In this document: in pieces, positions 27,792-39,776 of the stretch | Numbering within the stretch: position 1 is the stretch's first letter | Layout of the letters: the number at the start of each line of letters is the position of its first letter | NCBI GenBank assembly: GCA_947489425.1 | Contig: CANLDL010000001.1 | Coordinates: 1,220,516-1,284,515, forward strand | DNA: 64,000 nucleotides | From: an uncultured Pseudomonadales bacterium | GTDB taxonomy: Bacteria > Pseudomonadota > Gammaproteobacteria > Pseudomonadales > Cellvibrionaceae | Reading direction: 5' to 3' | Notes under the pieces: model-generated | Told to the model about the DNA's origin: nothing | Seen by the model: the letters and a program-made list of their open reading frames with translations, nothing else | The model's database searches: none | Made by a program: the position numbers and the translations under genes

Positions 27792-28508
27792 ATGGGTTTA
27801 ACGCTGGATACTAATAATACAACGAACATAAGCAATTTTGAGGATTATTCCAAGCAATTTGAGTATCAAGATCAACACTTGTACAACCTATTGTTTGAAA
27901 GGAATCAAGACCTTATTAAATCAAAAAAAGTAGGCATTGCCTCGGCAAATCTCAAAAAAGTATTCGAGTCTACATTTAAGCTATCTTCCAAGATTGGCTT
28001 CCATGAAATGTCTCTGCGCGATTTATCAAAGGATACTGGCCTTAGCATGGGTGGTCTCTACTCCTGCTTAACCAAAAAAGAAGATATCGCTCTAATGGTG
28101 CTCGATATCGTCGAATTAGTATCAGATAAAAACAATCAAATAGCCCTTGAGCAAACTGACGAGCTACACAGCCTAGAAATTGCCATAAGAAGCTACTTAT
28201 ATAGCAGCACTATTTTACAGCCCTGGTTCTTCTTTCTTTACTTTGAGACACGATCACTATCCAGTGAGAATCAAATCAAATCTAAAAATATAGAACTAAC
28301 TACGATAGCAACGCTAGAAAAGATCATCCAATCTGGGGTAGATAAAGGTATCTTCGATGTAAACAGCCCCTATTTTGTAGCAACAACCATTCTTATTGTT
28401 CTACAAGATTGGTATTTGAAACCCTGGAAAAATAAAGAGAAGAATATCGATCTCGAACAGTATTCTAAACATCTGTTTAGAATGGTTAAAAAATTATTAA
28501 GAATTTAA
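27792..28508 (+). CDS. TetR/AcrR-family transcriptional regulator of the fad cluster
   Basis: The 238-residue protein has the TetR helix-turn-helix at about residues 70-100 (MSLRDLSKDTGLSMGGLYSCLTKKEDI). It is preceded by an unusual N-terminal extension of about 45 residues. The C-terminal ligand domain is poorly conserved. It diverges from fadE and lies 36 bp before fadD, so it is probably an acyl-CoA- or fatty-acid-responsive repressor of this cluster, working at the palindrome at 27665-27674. That role is inferred from position. Confidence 0.85.
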   Translation: MGLTLDTNNTTNISNFEDYSKQFEYQDQHLYNLLFERNQDLIKSKKVGIASANLKKVFESTFKLSSKIGFHEMSLRDLSKDTGLSMGGLYSCLTKKEDIALMVLDIVELVSDKNNQIALEQTDELHSLEIAIRSYLYSSTILQPWFFFLYFETRSLSSENQIKSKNIELTTIATLEKIIQSGVDKGIFDVNSPYFVATTILIVLQDWYLKPWKNKEKNIDLEQYSKHLFRMVKKLLRI

Positions 28509-28544
28509 AAATATTAAAAAATAGAAACTGGTAGGTTAAACACT

Positions 28545-30200
28545 ATGAATAGATTTTGGCTAGACTCATATCCCAAAAAAACTCCTCATGATATTAATTT
28601 AGATGAGTATAAATCAGTACCTGACGTATTAGCACACGCCTGCAAAAAATACCCTAACAACATTGCCTACTCAAACTTTGGCACAGAGATGACTTTTGCG
28701 GAAGTTAATGAAAAATCGTTACAATTTGCTGATTTTTTACAAAACACGCTAGGGTTAAAAAAAGGCGACAGCATCGCCATTATGTTACCCAATATTTTGC
28801 AATATCCTATCGCTCTTTTTGCAGCGATGCGCATCGGGGTTATTGTGGTTAATGTCGACCCAATGTACACGGTTCGCGAACTAGTACATCAGCTAAATGA
28901 TGCGCGTGTGGAGACTATTCTATTTTTAGAAAACTTTGGTGATACTGTTGCTAAAGCTATGCCTAAAACAAAACTCAAGCGCGTTATCTCTACCCGAGTG
29001 GGTGACTGTCTAAACTTCCCAATGAATATAGTGATCAACTCTGTATTGCGCTATGTTAAAAAGGCTATTCCAAAGTTTCATATCCCTGGCATGATGAACT
29101 TCAAAAAAGTGCTTAAAAAAGGTAACAAGAATAATGTTACTGAAGCGTCGCTCAACCACGAAGATATATTGTTTTTACAATACACCGGTGGCACCACGGG
29201 CGTTGCAAAGGGTGCAATACTCACCCACGGAAATTTAGTTGCCAATATGTTGCAAGCTAAAGCATGGATTGGCGATACACTACAACCCGGTAAAGATGTT
29301 ATCGTCGCCCCGCTACCTATTTATCATATATTTTCGATGACAGCGAATGTACTTACTATGATGTCCTTAGGGTGCACTAATTTATTAATTACCAATCCAA
29401 AGGATTTTGAAGGTTTTGTAAAAATACTTAAAAAGAATAAATTTAACAGTATTACGGGTGTAAACACCCTTTACAGAAAACTCATGAATGCCGAAGGCTT
29501 TAGTGATATCGACTTTAGCGGATTAAGGCTCACGCTATCGGGTGGCATGTCTGTGACAGAAGATGTCGCTAGCGACTGGAAAAAAATGACAGGTTCGGCC
29601 GTTGTAGAAGCTTACGGGCTTACAGAAACCTCTCCTGCAGCGACTATCAATCCGCTCGACCTTAAAGAACATAATGGTTATATTGGCCTACCGCTTTCCT
29701 CTACGTTAATTCAAGTTAAAGACGAAGACGGTAACGACCTAGGTATCGACGCAGAAGGCGAACTTTGCATCAAAGGCCCTCAAGTAACTCAAGGTTACTG
29801 GAAACGCCCAGACGAGACTAAAAAAGCCTTTACCGAAGATGGGTTTTTCAGAACCGGTGATTTTGCAACTATTAATGCCGAAGGCTACATTAAAATACTC
29901 GATCGTAAAAAAGACATGATTTTAGTTTCTGGCTTTAATGTGTTCCCGAACGAAATCGAATCTATCTTAATGCTGCACCCAGATATTTTAGAAGCTGCAG
30001 CTATTGCAATGCCAGACGAGCTATCCGGCGAAGCCGTTAAGATTTTTGTTGTTAAAACTAATGATAAACTAACAGAAGCAGACGTTAATGCCTACTGTAG
30101 AGAACAACTCACCGCTTATAAATGTCCTAAAGCTATTGTCTTTATGGATGAGCTACCAAAATCTAACGTGGGTAAAATATTACGTAAAAACTTACGTTAA
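28545..30200 (+). CDS. fadD: Long-chain fatty acid-CoA ligase
   Basis: The 551-residue AMP-forming ligase activates fatty acids for beta-oxidation. The P-loop-like motif LQYTGGTTGVAKGAILTH (about 210-227), the VEAYGLTETSPA motif and the acyl-CoA-synthetase signature DGFFRTGDFATINAEGYIKI are intact. The C-terminal catalytic lysine lies in PKSNVGKILRKNLR. It follows the TetR gene by 36 bp and ends at a hairpin. Confidence 0.93.
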   Translation: MNRFWLDSYPKKTPHDINLDEYKSVPDVLAHACKKYPNNIAYSNFGTEMTFAEVNEKSLQFADFLQNTLGLKKGDSIAIMLPNILQYPIALFAAMRIGVIVVNVDPMYTVRELVHQLNDARVETILFLENFGDTVAKAMPKTKLKRVISTRVGDCLNFPMNIVINSVLRYVKKAIPKFHIPGMMNFKKVLKKGNKNNVTEASLNHEDILFLQYTGGTTGVAKGAILTHGNLVANMLQAKAWIGDTLQPGKDVIVAPLPIYHIFSMTANVLTMMSLGCTNLLITNPKDFEGFVKILKKNKFNSITGVNTLYRKLMNAEGFSDIDFSGLRLTLSGGMSVTEDVASDWKKMTGSAVVEAYGLTETSPAATINPLDLKEHNGYIGLPLSSTLIQVKDEDGNDLGIDAEGELCIKGPQVTQGYWKRPDETKKAFTEDGFFRTGDFATINAEGYIKILDRKKDMILVSGFNVFPNEIESILMLHPDILEAAAIAMPDELSGEAVKIFVVKTNDKLTEADVNAYCREQLTAYKCPKAIVFMDELPKSNVGKILRKNLR

Positions 30201-30218
30201 TTAATACTATAAATATTT

Positions 30219-30268
30219 GCAGGTAGTTAGTAACACATTGTTTAGTTATTACTACCTGCAATTTTTAT
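30219..30268 (+). terminator. Terminator-like hairpin after fadD
   Basis: GCAGGTAGT (30219-30227) pairs with ACTACCTGC (30251-30259), with further pairing inside (AGTAAC / GTTATT), followed by AATTTTTATT. It may reduce read-through into fadH. Confidence 0.65.
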
Positions 30269-30362
30269 TATGAGCAGAGCATTTAATAAGTATTTTTTTT
30301 TAAAAGTAATCCTTATTAAATGAATTTTCTCTTTTATGTTAAAAAACCACTAAGCGAGATGA

Positions 30363-32408
<2,046 letters not shown>

Positions 32409-32457
32409 GCACTCGCCCAGCGACTGCTCAGCAATTTAACTATTACGGACTTTTATT

Positions 32458-33753
32458 ATGTCAGCTTCTACTAGCAAAAATCGTATCGCTGTTGTTAGCG
32501 GTTTAAGAACCCCCTTTGCACGACAAGGTACGTTCTTTCGTACCGTCAATGCCATTGACCTTGGCCGTATGGTGGTAAAAGAATTATTAGCACGCACCGA
32601 TGTAGATGCAAAATTAATCGAGCGTTTGGTTTATGGTCAGGTTGCTATTTTACCAAAAGCACCCAACATCGCACGTGAAGTCGTACTGGGTACGGACCTA
32701 CCGGTCACTTGTGATGCATTCAGTGTATCGCGTGCCTGTGCAACCAGCTTTCAGTCCGTTGCTTGTGTATACGACAGCATTAAAACGGGCGATATTAAAG
32801 TCGGTATTGCCGGTGGTGCTGATTCATCCAGTGTTATCCCCATTACCTTTAGCGATAACTTTGCACTTAAGTTAGTACAAGCCAACAAAGCACGCACAAT
32901 GATGGCCAAGTTAAAAGCCTTTAAAGGCACAAAGCTTAAAGACCTCACCCCCAACCCGCCAGCAATTGCCGAATACACCACCAATTTACGCATGGGTGAT
33001 AGTGCCGAGCAAATGGCTAAAGACCATGGCGTTTTGCGTAAAGACCAAGATGAATTAACGATTCGTTCGCATAAACTCGCAAGCCAAGCATGGGACGAGG
33101 GCAAGCTCGACTCAGAAGTGCTACACGCTTATACCGAGCCCTACAAAAAAGCCTTTATACGCGATGAAAATATTCGGGCTGACTCAACCATAGAAAAGCT
33201 ATCGTCATTACGCCCTGCCTTCGACCGCCAAAATGGTAGTGTCACCGCAGCTAATAGTACGCCTCTCACTGATGGTGCCTCCGCACTATTACTTATGCGC
33301 GAAGACGTTGCCCGTGCAGAAGGTTACGAGCCGCTGGGTTACATTAAGCATTATGCGTTTACGTCAAACACTGTTGATACCGACTTATTAATGGGGCCAA
33401 CGCAATCTTCTGCTAAGGTACTTAAAAAAGCGCGTATGAGCCTGAACGATTTAACCCTTATCGATATGCACGAAGCCTTTGCCGCGCAAACCCTTGCCAA
33501 TGTACAAGCGTTTTCTTCTAAAGAGTATGCTGCAAAATTCCTCGACAGAAAGAGCGCCTTAGGTGATATTGATATGACCAAGTTTAATGTTCTCGGTGGC
33601 TCTTTAGCCTACGGACACCCATTTGCGGCAACAGGTGGTAGAATTCTTGTTCAAACCCTAAATGAACTTAAGCGCCGTGGTGGTGGTACTGCACTCACCA
33701 CAGCTTGTGCCGCTGGCGGCATTGGTGCTGCAATGATTATAGAGGCAGAATAA
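32458..33753 (+). CDS. fadI: Acetyl-CoA C-acyltransferase (3-ketoacyl-CoA thiolase), FadI type
   Basis: The 431-residue thiolase carries out the last step of beta-oxidation. The nucleophilic cysteine lies in [14 protein letters not shown] (near residue 97). The C-terminal catalytic His and Cys are in [19 protein letters not shown] and [16 protein letters not shown]. Its length fits FadI/trifunctional-protein beta subunits (about 430-440), not FadA (about 390). It is followed by fadJ after only 2 bp, so the two subunits are probably translated together. Confidence 0.94.
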   Translation: MSASTSKNRIAVVSGLRTPFARQGTFFRTVNAIDLGRMVVKELLARTDVDAKLIERLVYGQVAILPKAPNIAREVVLGTDLPVTCDAFSVSRACATSFQSVACVYDSIKTGDIKVGIAGGADSSSVIPITFSDNFALKLVQANKARTMMAKLKAFKGTKLKDLTPNPPAIAEYTTNLRMGDSAEQMAKDHGVLRKDQDELTIRSHKLASQAWDEGKLDSEVLHAYTEPYKKAFIRDENIRADSTIEKLSSLRPAFDRQNGSVTAANSTPLTDGASALLLMREDVARAEGYEPLGYIKHYAFTSNTVDTDLLMGPTQSSAKVLKKARMSLNDLTLIDMHEAFAAQTLANVQAFSSKEYAAKFLDRKSALGDIDMTKFNVLGGSLAYGHPFAATGGRILVQTLNELKRRGGGTALTTACAAGGIGAAMIIEAE

Positions 33754-33755
33754 TA

Positions 33756-35912
33756 ATGAGTGACAACACAAGCGAAACCACTAAATCCTATAGCAGCGAG
33801 CTAAGTGCTCAAGGGGTATTGACTGTCTCTATTGATGTCCCCGGCGAGAGCATGAATGTGTTCAACCAACAGGTCTCCGATGATTTTGCAGAGCTTGCTC
33901 TAGAGATAGAGCGAAACCGCGATATTAAAGCGGTTGTGTTTATGAGCGGCAAAGACTCTGGCTTTATTGCCGGAGCTGATATCAAAATGCTCGACGGTGT
34001 TGAGAGTGCCGCCCAAGGCAGCGAGATTTCGAGCAACGCACATACACTATTAAATAAAATCGCCAATAGCCGCAAACCACACATTGCCGCAATAGATGGT
34101 GTTTGTTTAGGTGCAGGTTATGAACTTGCCCTTGCTTGTCACTACCGTATCGCCAGCGATAACCGCGCCACTAAAATTGGCCTACCCGAAGTGATGATTG
34201 GTATTTTACCCGGCGGCATGGGTAATACTAAATTACCTCGCTTAATTAACCTGCCCGCTGCACTTGATATGTTGTTATCGGGCAAACAATTAGACAGTAA
34301 ACGTGCAAAACGTTTGGGTATGATTGACGAAATCGTCTCGAATAAAGTACTTAAACAGGTTGCCGAAAAAACTGCCGAGAAACTTATCAAAAAAGGCGTA
34401 CCCGAGCGCAAGCTTGCCCTTAAAGATAAAATCATGACCTTGCCTTACATCAAGGATTTTGTCATTAAAAAAGCACGCGAACAGGTACTTAAAAAAACCA
34501 ATGGTTTATACCCTGCCCCATTAGCTATTTTGGATGTGGTACAACAAGGTATTAACCTACCGTTAAAAGAAGCCTTAGCAATCGAGGCAAGAAACTTTGG
34601 TGAGCTTACGGTATCGGCCGAGGCACAACAGTTACGCAAACTTTATTTTGCAACCACTGCGCTTAAAAAAGAACGCTTTATGAGTGATGAGGCAGCCGCA
34701 AACGTTGAGCCTCAAAAAGTTTCTAAGCTCGGTATTTTAGGTGGTGGTTTAATGGGTGCAGGTATTGCTACCGTATCTATCGATAAAGCCGGTGCGAGTG
34801 TTCGCCTAAAAGATATTCGCGACGAAGGCTTACTAAGCGCACACGCCTATGTGAGCAAATTTTATAAAGGCCGAGTTAAAAAACGTATTTTAACCAAAGA
34901 AGCAGCTGCAAAAAAACTCAACCAGCTAACTAGCTCACTAGATTACTCAGGTTTTAAGGACTCTGATCTAATCATTGAAGCCGTGTTTGAAGATATTAAG
35001 ATTAAACACCAAATGGTGAGTGATATAGAGTCACTGGGTAACGAGCAGACTGTATTTGCAAGTAACACCTCCTCTATCCCCATCAAAGATATTGCCGCTA
35101 AAGCAAAACGCCCTGAAAATATTTTGGGCATGCATTACTTCTCGCCCGTTGAGAAAATGCCACTATTAGAAATCATTAAACACGAAGGCACATCGGACCA
35201 AGCACTGGCAACCGCGGTAGATTTTGGCCGCAAACAAGGTAAAACGGTTATTGTTGTTAACGACGGCGCCGGCTTTTATGTTAACCGCATTTTAGCACCT
35301 TATATCAATGCAGCGCTTGAGCTTGCAATGGAAGGTGTTGCACTCGATAAAATTGACGAGGCAATGGTAGGCTTTGGGTTCCCCGTTGGACCAATTAAGT
35401 TACTCGACGAAGTCGGCCTGGATGTTGGCAGCAAGATACAACCCATTTTAGAAGAAGCTTTTGGCGACCGAATGGCAAGTATTGGCGTACAGCAAAAGCT
35501 TATCGACAATAAACGTTTGGGTAAAAAAGTCAGCAAAGGTTTTTATCGCTACGATGACCCTAAACTTGCTAAAGATATCGACGAGTCTGTTTATACCGAA
35601 CTAGGTATTACACAAAAGATCGAGATGAACGCAGAGGTGATCGCCGAGCGCTGTGTTTATCGTATGCTCAACGAGGCAGCACTGTGTTTAGATGAAGATG
35701 TTATCTTCTCTGCTCGTGATGGTGATATTGGCGCTATCTTCGGTATTGGCTTTCCACCCTTCTTGGGCGGACCTTTCCAATATATGGATACCCTCGGCAT
35801 CGATAAAGTCGTCAATAAACTCAAAGAAATAGAACTCACTCAGGGGCCAAAATATCACCCCGCTCCTATTCTTGTGGCTATGGCAGAAGAAAGTAAAACC
35901 TTTTATAGTTGA
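33756..35912 (+). CDS. fadJ: Fatty acid oxidation complex alpha subunit, FadJ type
   Basis: The 718-residue bifunctional enzyme has an N-terminal enoyl-CoA hydratase (SGKDSGFIAGADIKM oxyanion loop; GLPEVMIGILPGG). A 3-hydroxyacyl-CoA dehydrogenase follows, with NAD-binding GILGGGLMGAGIA near residue 326 and the HYFSPVEKMPLLEII catalytic block. The start is set at the ATG at 33756, two bases after the fadI stop; a frame extending to 33705 lies wholly inside fadI. It forms the trifunctional-like complex with FadI. A terminator follows. Confidence 0.95.
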   Translation: MSDNTSETTKSYSSELSAQGVLTVSIDVPGESMNVFNQQVSDDFAELALEIERNRDIKAVVFMSGKDSGFIAGADIKMLDGVESAAQGSEISSNAHTLLNKIANSRKPHIAAIDGVCLGAGYELALACHYRIASDNRATKIGLPEVMIGILPGGMGNTKLPRLINLPAALDMLLSGKQLDSKRAKRLGMIDEIVSNKVLKQVAEKTAEKLIKKGVPERKLALKDKIMTLPYIKDFVIKKAREQVLKKTNGLYPAPLAILDVVQQGINLPLKEALAIEARNFGELTVSAEAQQLRKLYFATTALKKERFMSDEAAANVEPQKVSKLGILGGGLMGAGIATVSIDKAGASVRLKDIRDEGLLSAHAYVSKFYKGRVKKRILTKEAAAKKLNQLTSSLDYSGFKDSDLIIEAVFEDIKIKHQMVSDIESLGNEQTVFASNTSSIPIKDIAAKAKRPENILGMHYFSPVEKMPLLEIIKHEGTSDQALATAVDFGRKQGKTVIVVNDGAGFYVNRILAPYINAALELAMEGVALDKIDEAMVGFGFPVGPIKLLDEVGLDVGSKIQPILEEAFGDRMASIGVQQKLIDNKRLGKKVSKGFYRYDDPKLAKDIDESVYTELGITQKIEMNAEVIAERCVYRMLNEAALCLDEDVIFSARDGDIGAIFGIGFPPFLGGPFQYMDTLGIDKVVNKLKEIELTQGPKYHPAPILVAMAEESKTFYS

Positions 35913-35934
35913 TTACTGCTAAAAATTAGAACCT

Positions 35935-35961
35935 AAAAAGCCAGCATATGCTGGCTTTTTT
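35935..35961 (+). terminator. Intrinsic terminator of the fad operon
   Basis: AAAAAGCCAGC-ATAT-GCTGGCTTTTTT: a perfect stem with a T-run directly after fadJ. Confidence 0.95.
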
Positions 35962-36094
35962 ATTGCACTTTTATAATGCCATCAAGTCTATTACTGCAGC
36001 TTAGAATAAATAACACTTTAATCCAGAGCATAACAAAGCTACTATTTTGTTCATAAAGCAGCAATCACTCACCATATCTCAGAGGGTTAAATCA

Positions 36095-37585
36095 ATGACG
36101 GCAGTTGGACATTACATCAACGGCGAAGTATGCCAAGACAATACACGCACTCAAGACGTTTATAACCCTGCAACAGGAGAAGTAAGTAAACAAGTCGCTC
36201 TTGCCTCTAAAACAACCGTAGAGGAAGCCATAGCCGCTGCCGAGGCTGCCTACCCCGAATGGCGTAATACGCCACCAGGCAAACGCGCACAGGTAATGTT
36301 TAACTATCGGGCTTTATTGCAAAAAAATGCCGACAAAATTTGCGCCCTAATTGGCGAAGAACACGGCAAGATCTCTCACGATGCTGCAGGTGAGCTACAG
36401 CGTGGTATCGAAAACGTTGAGTATGCCTGTGGTATACCTGAACTATTAAAAGGCGAGCACAGCCGCAATGTGGGCCCTGGCATTGACTCTTGGAGTGAGT
36501 TTCAGGCACTCGGTGTGGTAGCAGGTATTACACCCTTTAACTTCCCTGCTATGGTGCCTTTATGGATGTACCCAATGGCAATTGCTTGCGGTAATTGTTT
36601 TATTCTTAAACCTTCGGAAAAAGATCCAAGCGTATCATTATTACTCGCCGAGCTACTCACAGAAGCCGGCCTACCCAAAGGCGTAATGAATGTTGTTAAT
36701 GGCGATATAGAGGCCGTTGATACACTACTAGAGGATGAACGCGTCAAAGCGGTGAGCTTTGTTGGCTCGACCAATATTGCCTCGCAAATTTATGCCAAAG
36801 CCTGCGCACACGGTAAGCGTTGCCAAGCCCTCGGCGGTGCTAAAAACCACGCGGTAGTTATGCCCGATGCCGACATCGACAATGCCGTTAATTTACTCCT
36901 GGGGGCGTCTTTTGGCTCCTCAGGTGAGCGCTGCATGGCATTACCAGTTGTGTTGGCTGTGGGCGATAAAACCGGCGACTTACTCGTCGAAAAAATGCAG
37001 GCAGCAATGAAGCCTTTAAAAACCGGCGTTTACAGTAATAGCGACAATGACTTTGGTCCTGTGATTACTAAAGAGCACAAACAAAATGTGTTTGCACATA
37101 TTGATAGCGCCGAGCAACAAGGTGCTCAAGTGATTGTTGATGGAAGAACAGTTAACATCACTGGGTACGAAAATGGCTATTTTGTCGGGGCGACATTAAT
37201 TGATAACGTCACCCCCGATATGACTAGCTATAAACAAGAAATTTTTGGACCCGTTCTACAAGTAGTACGTGTCGATACCATGCAAGAGGCAATGGATTTA
37301 ATTGATGCCCACGAATACGGTAATGGCACCTGTATTTTTACTCGTGATGGCGAAGCTGCTCGTTACTTCTCAGACCACATCAAAATAGGGATGGTCGGTA
37401 TTAATACGCCTTTGCCTGTACCGGTCTCTTACCACAGTTTTGGTGGCTGGAAGCGCTCTCTATTTGGTGACCTTGCCGCCTACGGCCCCGACGGTGTGCG
37501 CTTTTATACTAAACGTAAAACGATTACACAGCGTTGGCCTTCTGCGGGTGTACGCGAGGGTGTACAGTTTGCGTTTCCTAGTTAA
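36095..37585 (+). CDS. mmsA: CoA-acylating methylmalonate-semialdehyde dehydrogenase (first copy)
   Basis: The 496-residue product oxidises methylmalonate or malonate semialdehyde to propionyl-CoA or acetyl-CoA. It has the ALDH fold, with the catalytic cysteine in GSSGERCMALPV (about 285) and the NAD segment VVAGITPFNFPAMVPLWM. The start is the ATG at 36095, with AGAGGG upstream; a frame opening earlier at a TTG has no support. It is strikingly similar along its whole length to the second copy at 43270-44766. This copy stands after the fad operon terminator, possibly serving valine or propanoate catabolism. Confidence 0.93.
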   Translation: MTAVGHYINGEVCQDNTRTQDVYNPATGEVSKQVALASKTTVEEAIAAAEAAYPEWRNTPPGKRAQVMFNYRALLQKNADKICALIGEEHGKISHDAAGELQRGIENVEYACGIPELLKGEHSRNVGPGIDSWSEFQALGVVAGITPFNFPAMVPLWMYPMAIACGNCFILKPSEKDPSVSLLLAELLTEAGLPKGVMNVVNGDIEAVDTLLEDERVKAVSFVGSTNIASQIYAKACAHGKRCQALGGAKNHAVVMPDADIDNAVNLLLGASFGSSGERCMALPVVLAVGDKTGDLLVEKMQAAMKPLKTGVYSNSDNDFGPVITKEHKQNVFAHIDSAEQQGAQVIVDGRTVNITGYENGYFVGATLIDNVTPDMTSYKQEIFGPVLQVVRVDTMQEAMDLIDAHEYGNGTCIFTRDGEAARYFSDHIKIGMVGINTPLPVPVSYHSFGGWKRSLFGDLAAYGPDGVRFYTKRKTITQRWPSAGVREGVQFAFPS

Positions 37586-37613
37586 TAAAAACGAGCGGTA
37601 AAAATAGTGAGTT

Positions 37614-38411
37614 TTATGTTTTTACGGTAGCAAAAAATTCGCGAATTAACTGACCCGACAATGTCACCTCCGGTGGTATTGTCGGAAGCTTATCCTTAGA
37701 GAACCATTGCGCATCTTCTATTTCTATATCATCGGTTTGAATCTCGCCTGAGTCGTATTCTGCAAAATATCCCACCATTAGTTGGTGTGGATAAGGCCAT
37801 GACTGGCTCGAAAAATAGCGCAGGTTTTTAATCTTAATACCCACCTCTTCGAGCACTTCACGATGCACTGCATGCTCTAGTGTCTCACCGGCTTCAACAA
37901 ATCCTGCAAGGGTTGAATACAAATCCCCCGACTGACGATAATGATGCGCGAGCAAACATTGATCACCACGAGTAATCAACACCATAATGCAAGGCGAAAT
38001 ACGCGGGTAAAATACCAGTGAACAAGGATCACAGGTTAACGCTAGTTCGCCACTATGGCTACTCGTTTGGCGCCCACACTGACCACAAAACTGATGTTCT
38101 CTATACCAAGTAATGAGCTGCATTGAGCGACTTGCTAATTGGTACTCGGCATCGGATAGCTGCGGCATTTGTGAGCGAAACGAGACCAAGTATTGATCTT
38201 CAATAGCTTGGTCTAATTCAACAACATAACAACGCCGTTGCTGAAACTCACCAATATAAATATAAACCGGGTCTGCTTGAGCAGAACGCTTTATCTCACT
38301 AGAGCGAGATAAGCGCCACTGTTGCGTATCGAGGGCGTATAGCTGTTGGTCGCGAATACCAATAATGTAGTCTTCAGGGCCAATTAATTGACTGTCTACC
38401 ACTAAATTCAT
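37614..38411 (-). CDS. nudC: NAD(+) diphosphatase (NADH pyrophosphatase)
   Basis: The 265-residue Nudix hydrolase contains a zinc ribbon (FCGQCGRQTSSHSGELALTC, then DPC) followed by the Nudix box GFVEAGETLEHAVHREVLEE. The tail SQSWPYPHQLMVGYFAEY contains the SQPWPFP-like signature that distinguishes NudC. It cleaves NAD(H) and, in E. coli, removes NAD caps from RNA. It is convergent with mmsA and overlaps nothing. Confidence 0.94.
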   Translation of the reverse strand: MNLVVDSQLIGPEDYIIGIRDQQLYALDTQQWRLSRSSEIKRSAQADPVYIYIGEFQQRRCYVVELDQAIEDQYLVSFRSQMPQLSDAEYQLASRSMQLITWYREHQFCGQCGRQTSSHSGELALTCDPCSLVFYPRISPCIMVLITRGDQCLLAHHYRQSGDLYSTLAGFVEAGETLEHAVHREVLEEVGIKIKNLRYFSSQSWPYPHQLMVGYFAEYDSGEIQTDDIEIEDAQWFSKDKLPTIPPEVTLSGQLIREFFATVKT

Positions 38412-38465
38412 AAGCGAATCATCTTAAAAAACATTAACTTAAAATATATTAGTAGACAGTATACT

Positions 38466-38674
38466 TAAGGAACCTCTGAATAAGTTCAAATAATTTCTGC
38501 GTGAGTCTAAAATGTACTTAAGCACTTGAAAAATGCTCCTGCATTTTCAATGTACCCTCCTTCCATGGAGGGCAAGGCGTACTTCGCAGTTAATGGCCAT
38601 AGTCCTTAGCAAGAAGTATAACAACGCATAAGTACACTTTAGCCACGCCCTGCGGGGTTTACAGAGGTTCCTTA
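38466..38674. mobile_element. MITE-like element with 13 bp perfect terminal inverted repeats
   Basis: The ends are TAAGGAACCTCTG (38466-38478) and CAGAGGTTCCTTA (38662-38674), an exact inverted pair bounding 209 bp without a coding frame. The ends resemble IS-type terminal repeats, but no transposase is present. TTA at both edges may be a target duplication. The interior (ATGCTCCTGCAT, AATGTACCCTCC) is the reverse complement of words in the tandem repeat at 4834-5236. Confidence 0.75.
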
Positions 38675-38679
38675 GCTAT

Positions 38680-39078
38680 TCATTTGCTGTCTGTTAGTGC
38701 ATACAATTTGCTCGCGACTAAACCAAAGGTTAGGTCGGCCAATAAAACATACATTGGCATTAATACACCAATATTTAACCCTGCCACGCCGGCTTTCCCC
38801 ATTGGGAAGAACACAAACAATGTCACTAGTGCTGCTGCAATGGCAACAATCACTCCCCTAACAATCCAGTTTTTGGGCATAAAAGGCAGTAAAAATACTA
38901 AGGCCCAAAGACCACCCCAATAAGCCTGCTTATATAAAAACCCCGCTTTAGCAAAGGATGGTAAATCTAAGCCCATTAATAGAGGTAGACCTATCAAACC
39001 CGTTATTACTAAAAAAATGACATTGGCCATGCCACCTATACTACCCGCGGCAAAACTCAACAAAACACGCTGTAGCAT
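38680..39078 (-). CDS. Small integral membrane protein, function unknown
   Basis: The 132-residue protein has four hydrophobic segments (RVLLSFAAGSIGGMANVIFL; WGGLWALVFLLPFM; WIVRGVIVAIAAALVTLFVF; NIGVLMPMYVLLADLTFGLV). I recognise no family. It is 3 bp from the upstream AhpD-like gene on the same strand, so it is likely co-transcribed with it under the MarR regulator. The MITE ends immediately downstream of the stop. Confidence 0.75.
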   Translation of the reverse strand: MLQRVLLSFAAGSIGGMANVIFLVITGLIGLPLLMGLDLPSFAKAGFLYKQAYWGGLWALVFLLPFMPKNWIVRGVIVAIAAALVTLFVFFPMGKAGVAGLNIGVLMPMYVLLADLTFGLVASKLYALTDSK

Positions 39079-39081
39079 AAT

Positions 39082-39627
39082 TTATATCCTCACATCATCG
39101 GGTAAATCAACCGGAGGAAAATCTACAGCAACAGCAAAGCTTTCGTTAAAGTAGTTAGTAAAAATATTTAAAGCGACATGGGATAAAACCTCAATTAATT
39201 CTTCATCGCTAAAACCAGCTTCACGCATGGCGATTAATTCTTGCGAGCTTGGACGCCCTTGGCTTTTAACAATACTAAGCGCAAAATTTAATGCTGTTTG
39301 AGTTTTTGGATCATCCGATTGACCACATAAGTTACGATGTAATTCATCACTGGCCACACCCGACTTGCCTCCAATAAATGTATGCGCAGCGGCGCAATAA
39401 TGACAACCATTCGCTCCAGCTAGCGTTAGTGCAATGGCTTCTCTTAGCTCACCACTTAAAACACCTTTAGCCAAAGCACCACTAAAGCTTAAAAAGCCTT
39501 CTAAGGCCGCCGGTGCATTAGCCATTGTTGTGAATATATTTGGGGTAGCACCTAAACTCGCTCTTACATTATCTAATAGCTCAGCGGCTTTACCCTTCGG
39601 TTCAGATACTATCGATATTTGTTGCAT
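39082..39627 (-). CDS. AhpD-like carboxymuconolactone decarboxylase-family protein
   Basis: The 181-residue alpha-helical protein has the redox-active motif GCHYCAAAHTF (C-x-x-C-x3-H) of the AhpD core and the surrounding LREAIALTLAGAN. It is a peroxidase-related reductant candidate. The ATG at 39625-39627 is preferred because GGAGAA precedes it by a few bases; an ATG six codons upstream lacks a ribosome-binding site. It diverges from a MarR regulator with a strong operator between, suggesting induction by peroxides or reactive organics. Confidence 0.88.
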   Translation of the reverse strand: MQQISIVSEPKGKAAELLDNVRASLGATPNIFTTMANAPAALEGFLSFSGALAKGVLSGELREAIALTLAGANGCHYCAAAHTFIGGKSGVASDELHRNLCGQSDDPKTQTALNFALSIVKSQGRPSSQELIAMREAGFSDEELIEVLSHVALNIFTNYFNESFAVAVDFPPVDLPDDVRI

Positions 39628-39649
39628 ATATTTCTCCAGATTCATTATT

Positions 39650-39682
39650 TAAGTCGCACACAATTAAATTGCATGCGACTTA
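39650..39682. promoter_or_regulatory. 33 bp inverted-repeat operator for the MarR regulator
   Basis: TAAGTCGCACACAATT (39650-39665) and AATTGCATGCGACTTA (39667-39682) are inverted copies differing at two positions around a central A. A related half-site, TAAATCGCGTACAATG, lies at 39721-39736. The region separates the AhpD-like gene from the divergent marR-type gene, so binding would control both. Confidence 0.75.
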
Positions 39683-39776
39683 ATATAGAGTTTAAGCAAA
39701 AAATTGTCAAGTATTACGATTAAATCGCGTACAATGTATTTATCGATAAGGTTATTTTCACTTAGGAGATCAGCTC

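Noticed and set aside
33705..33755. Upstream start for fadJ
   Set aside because: The extension lies inside fadI in another frame; the ATG two bases after the fadI stop gives the normal N-terminus.
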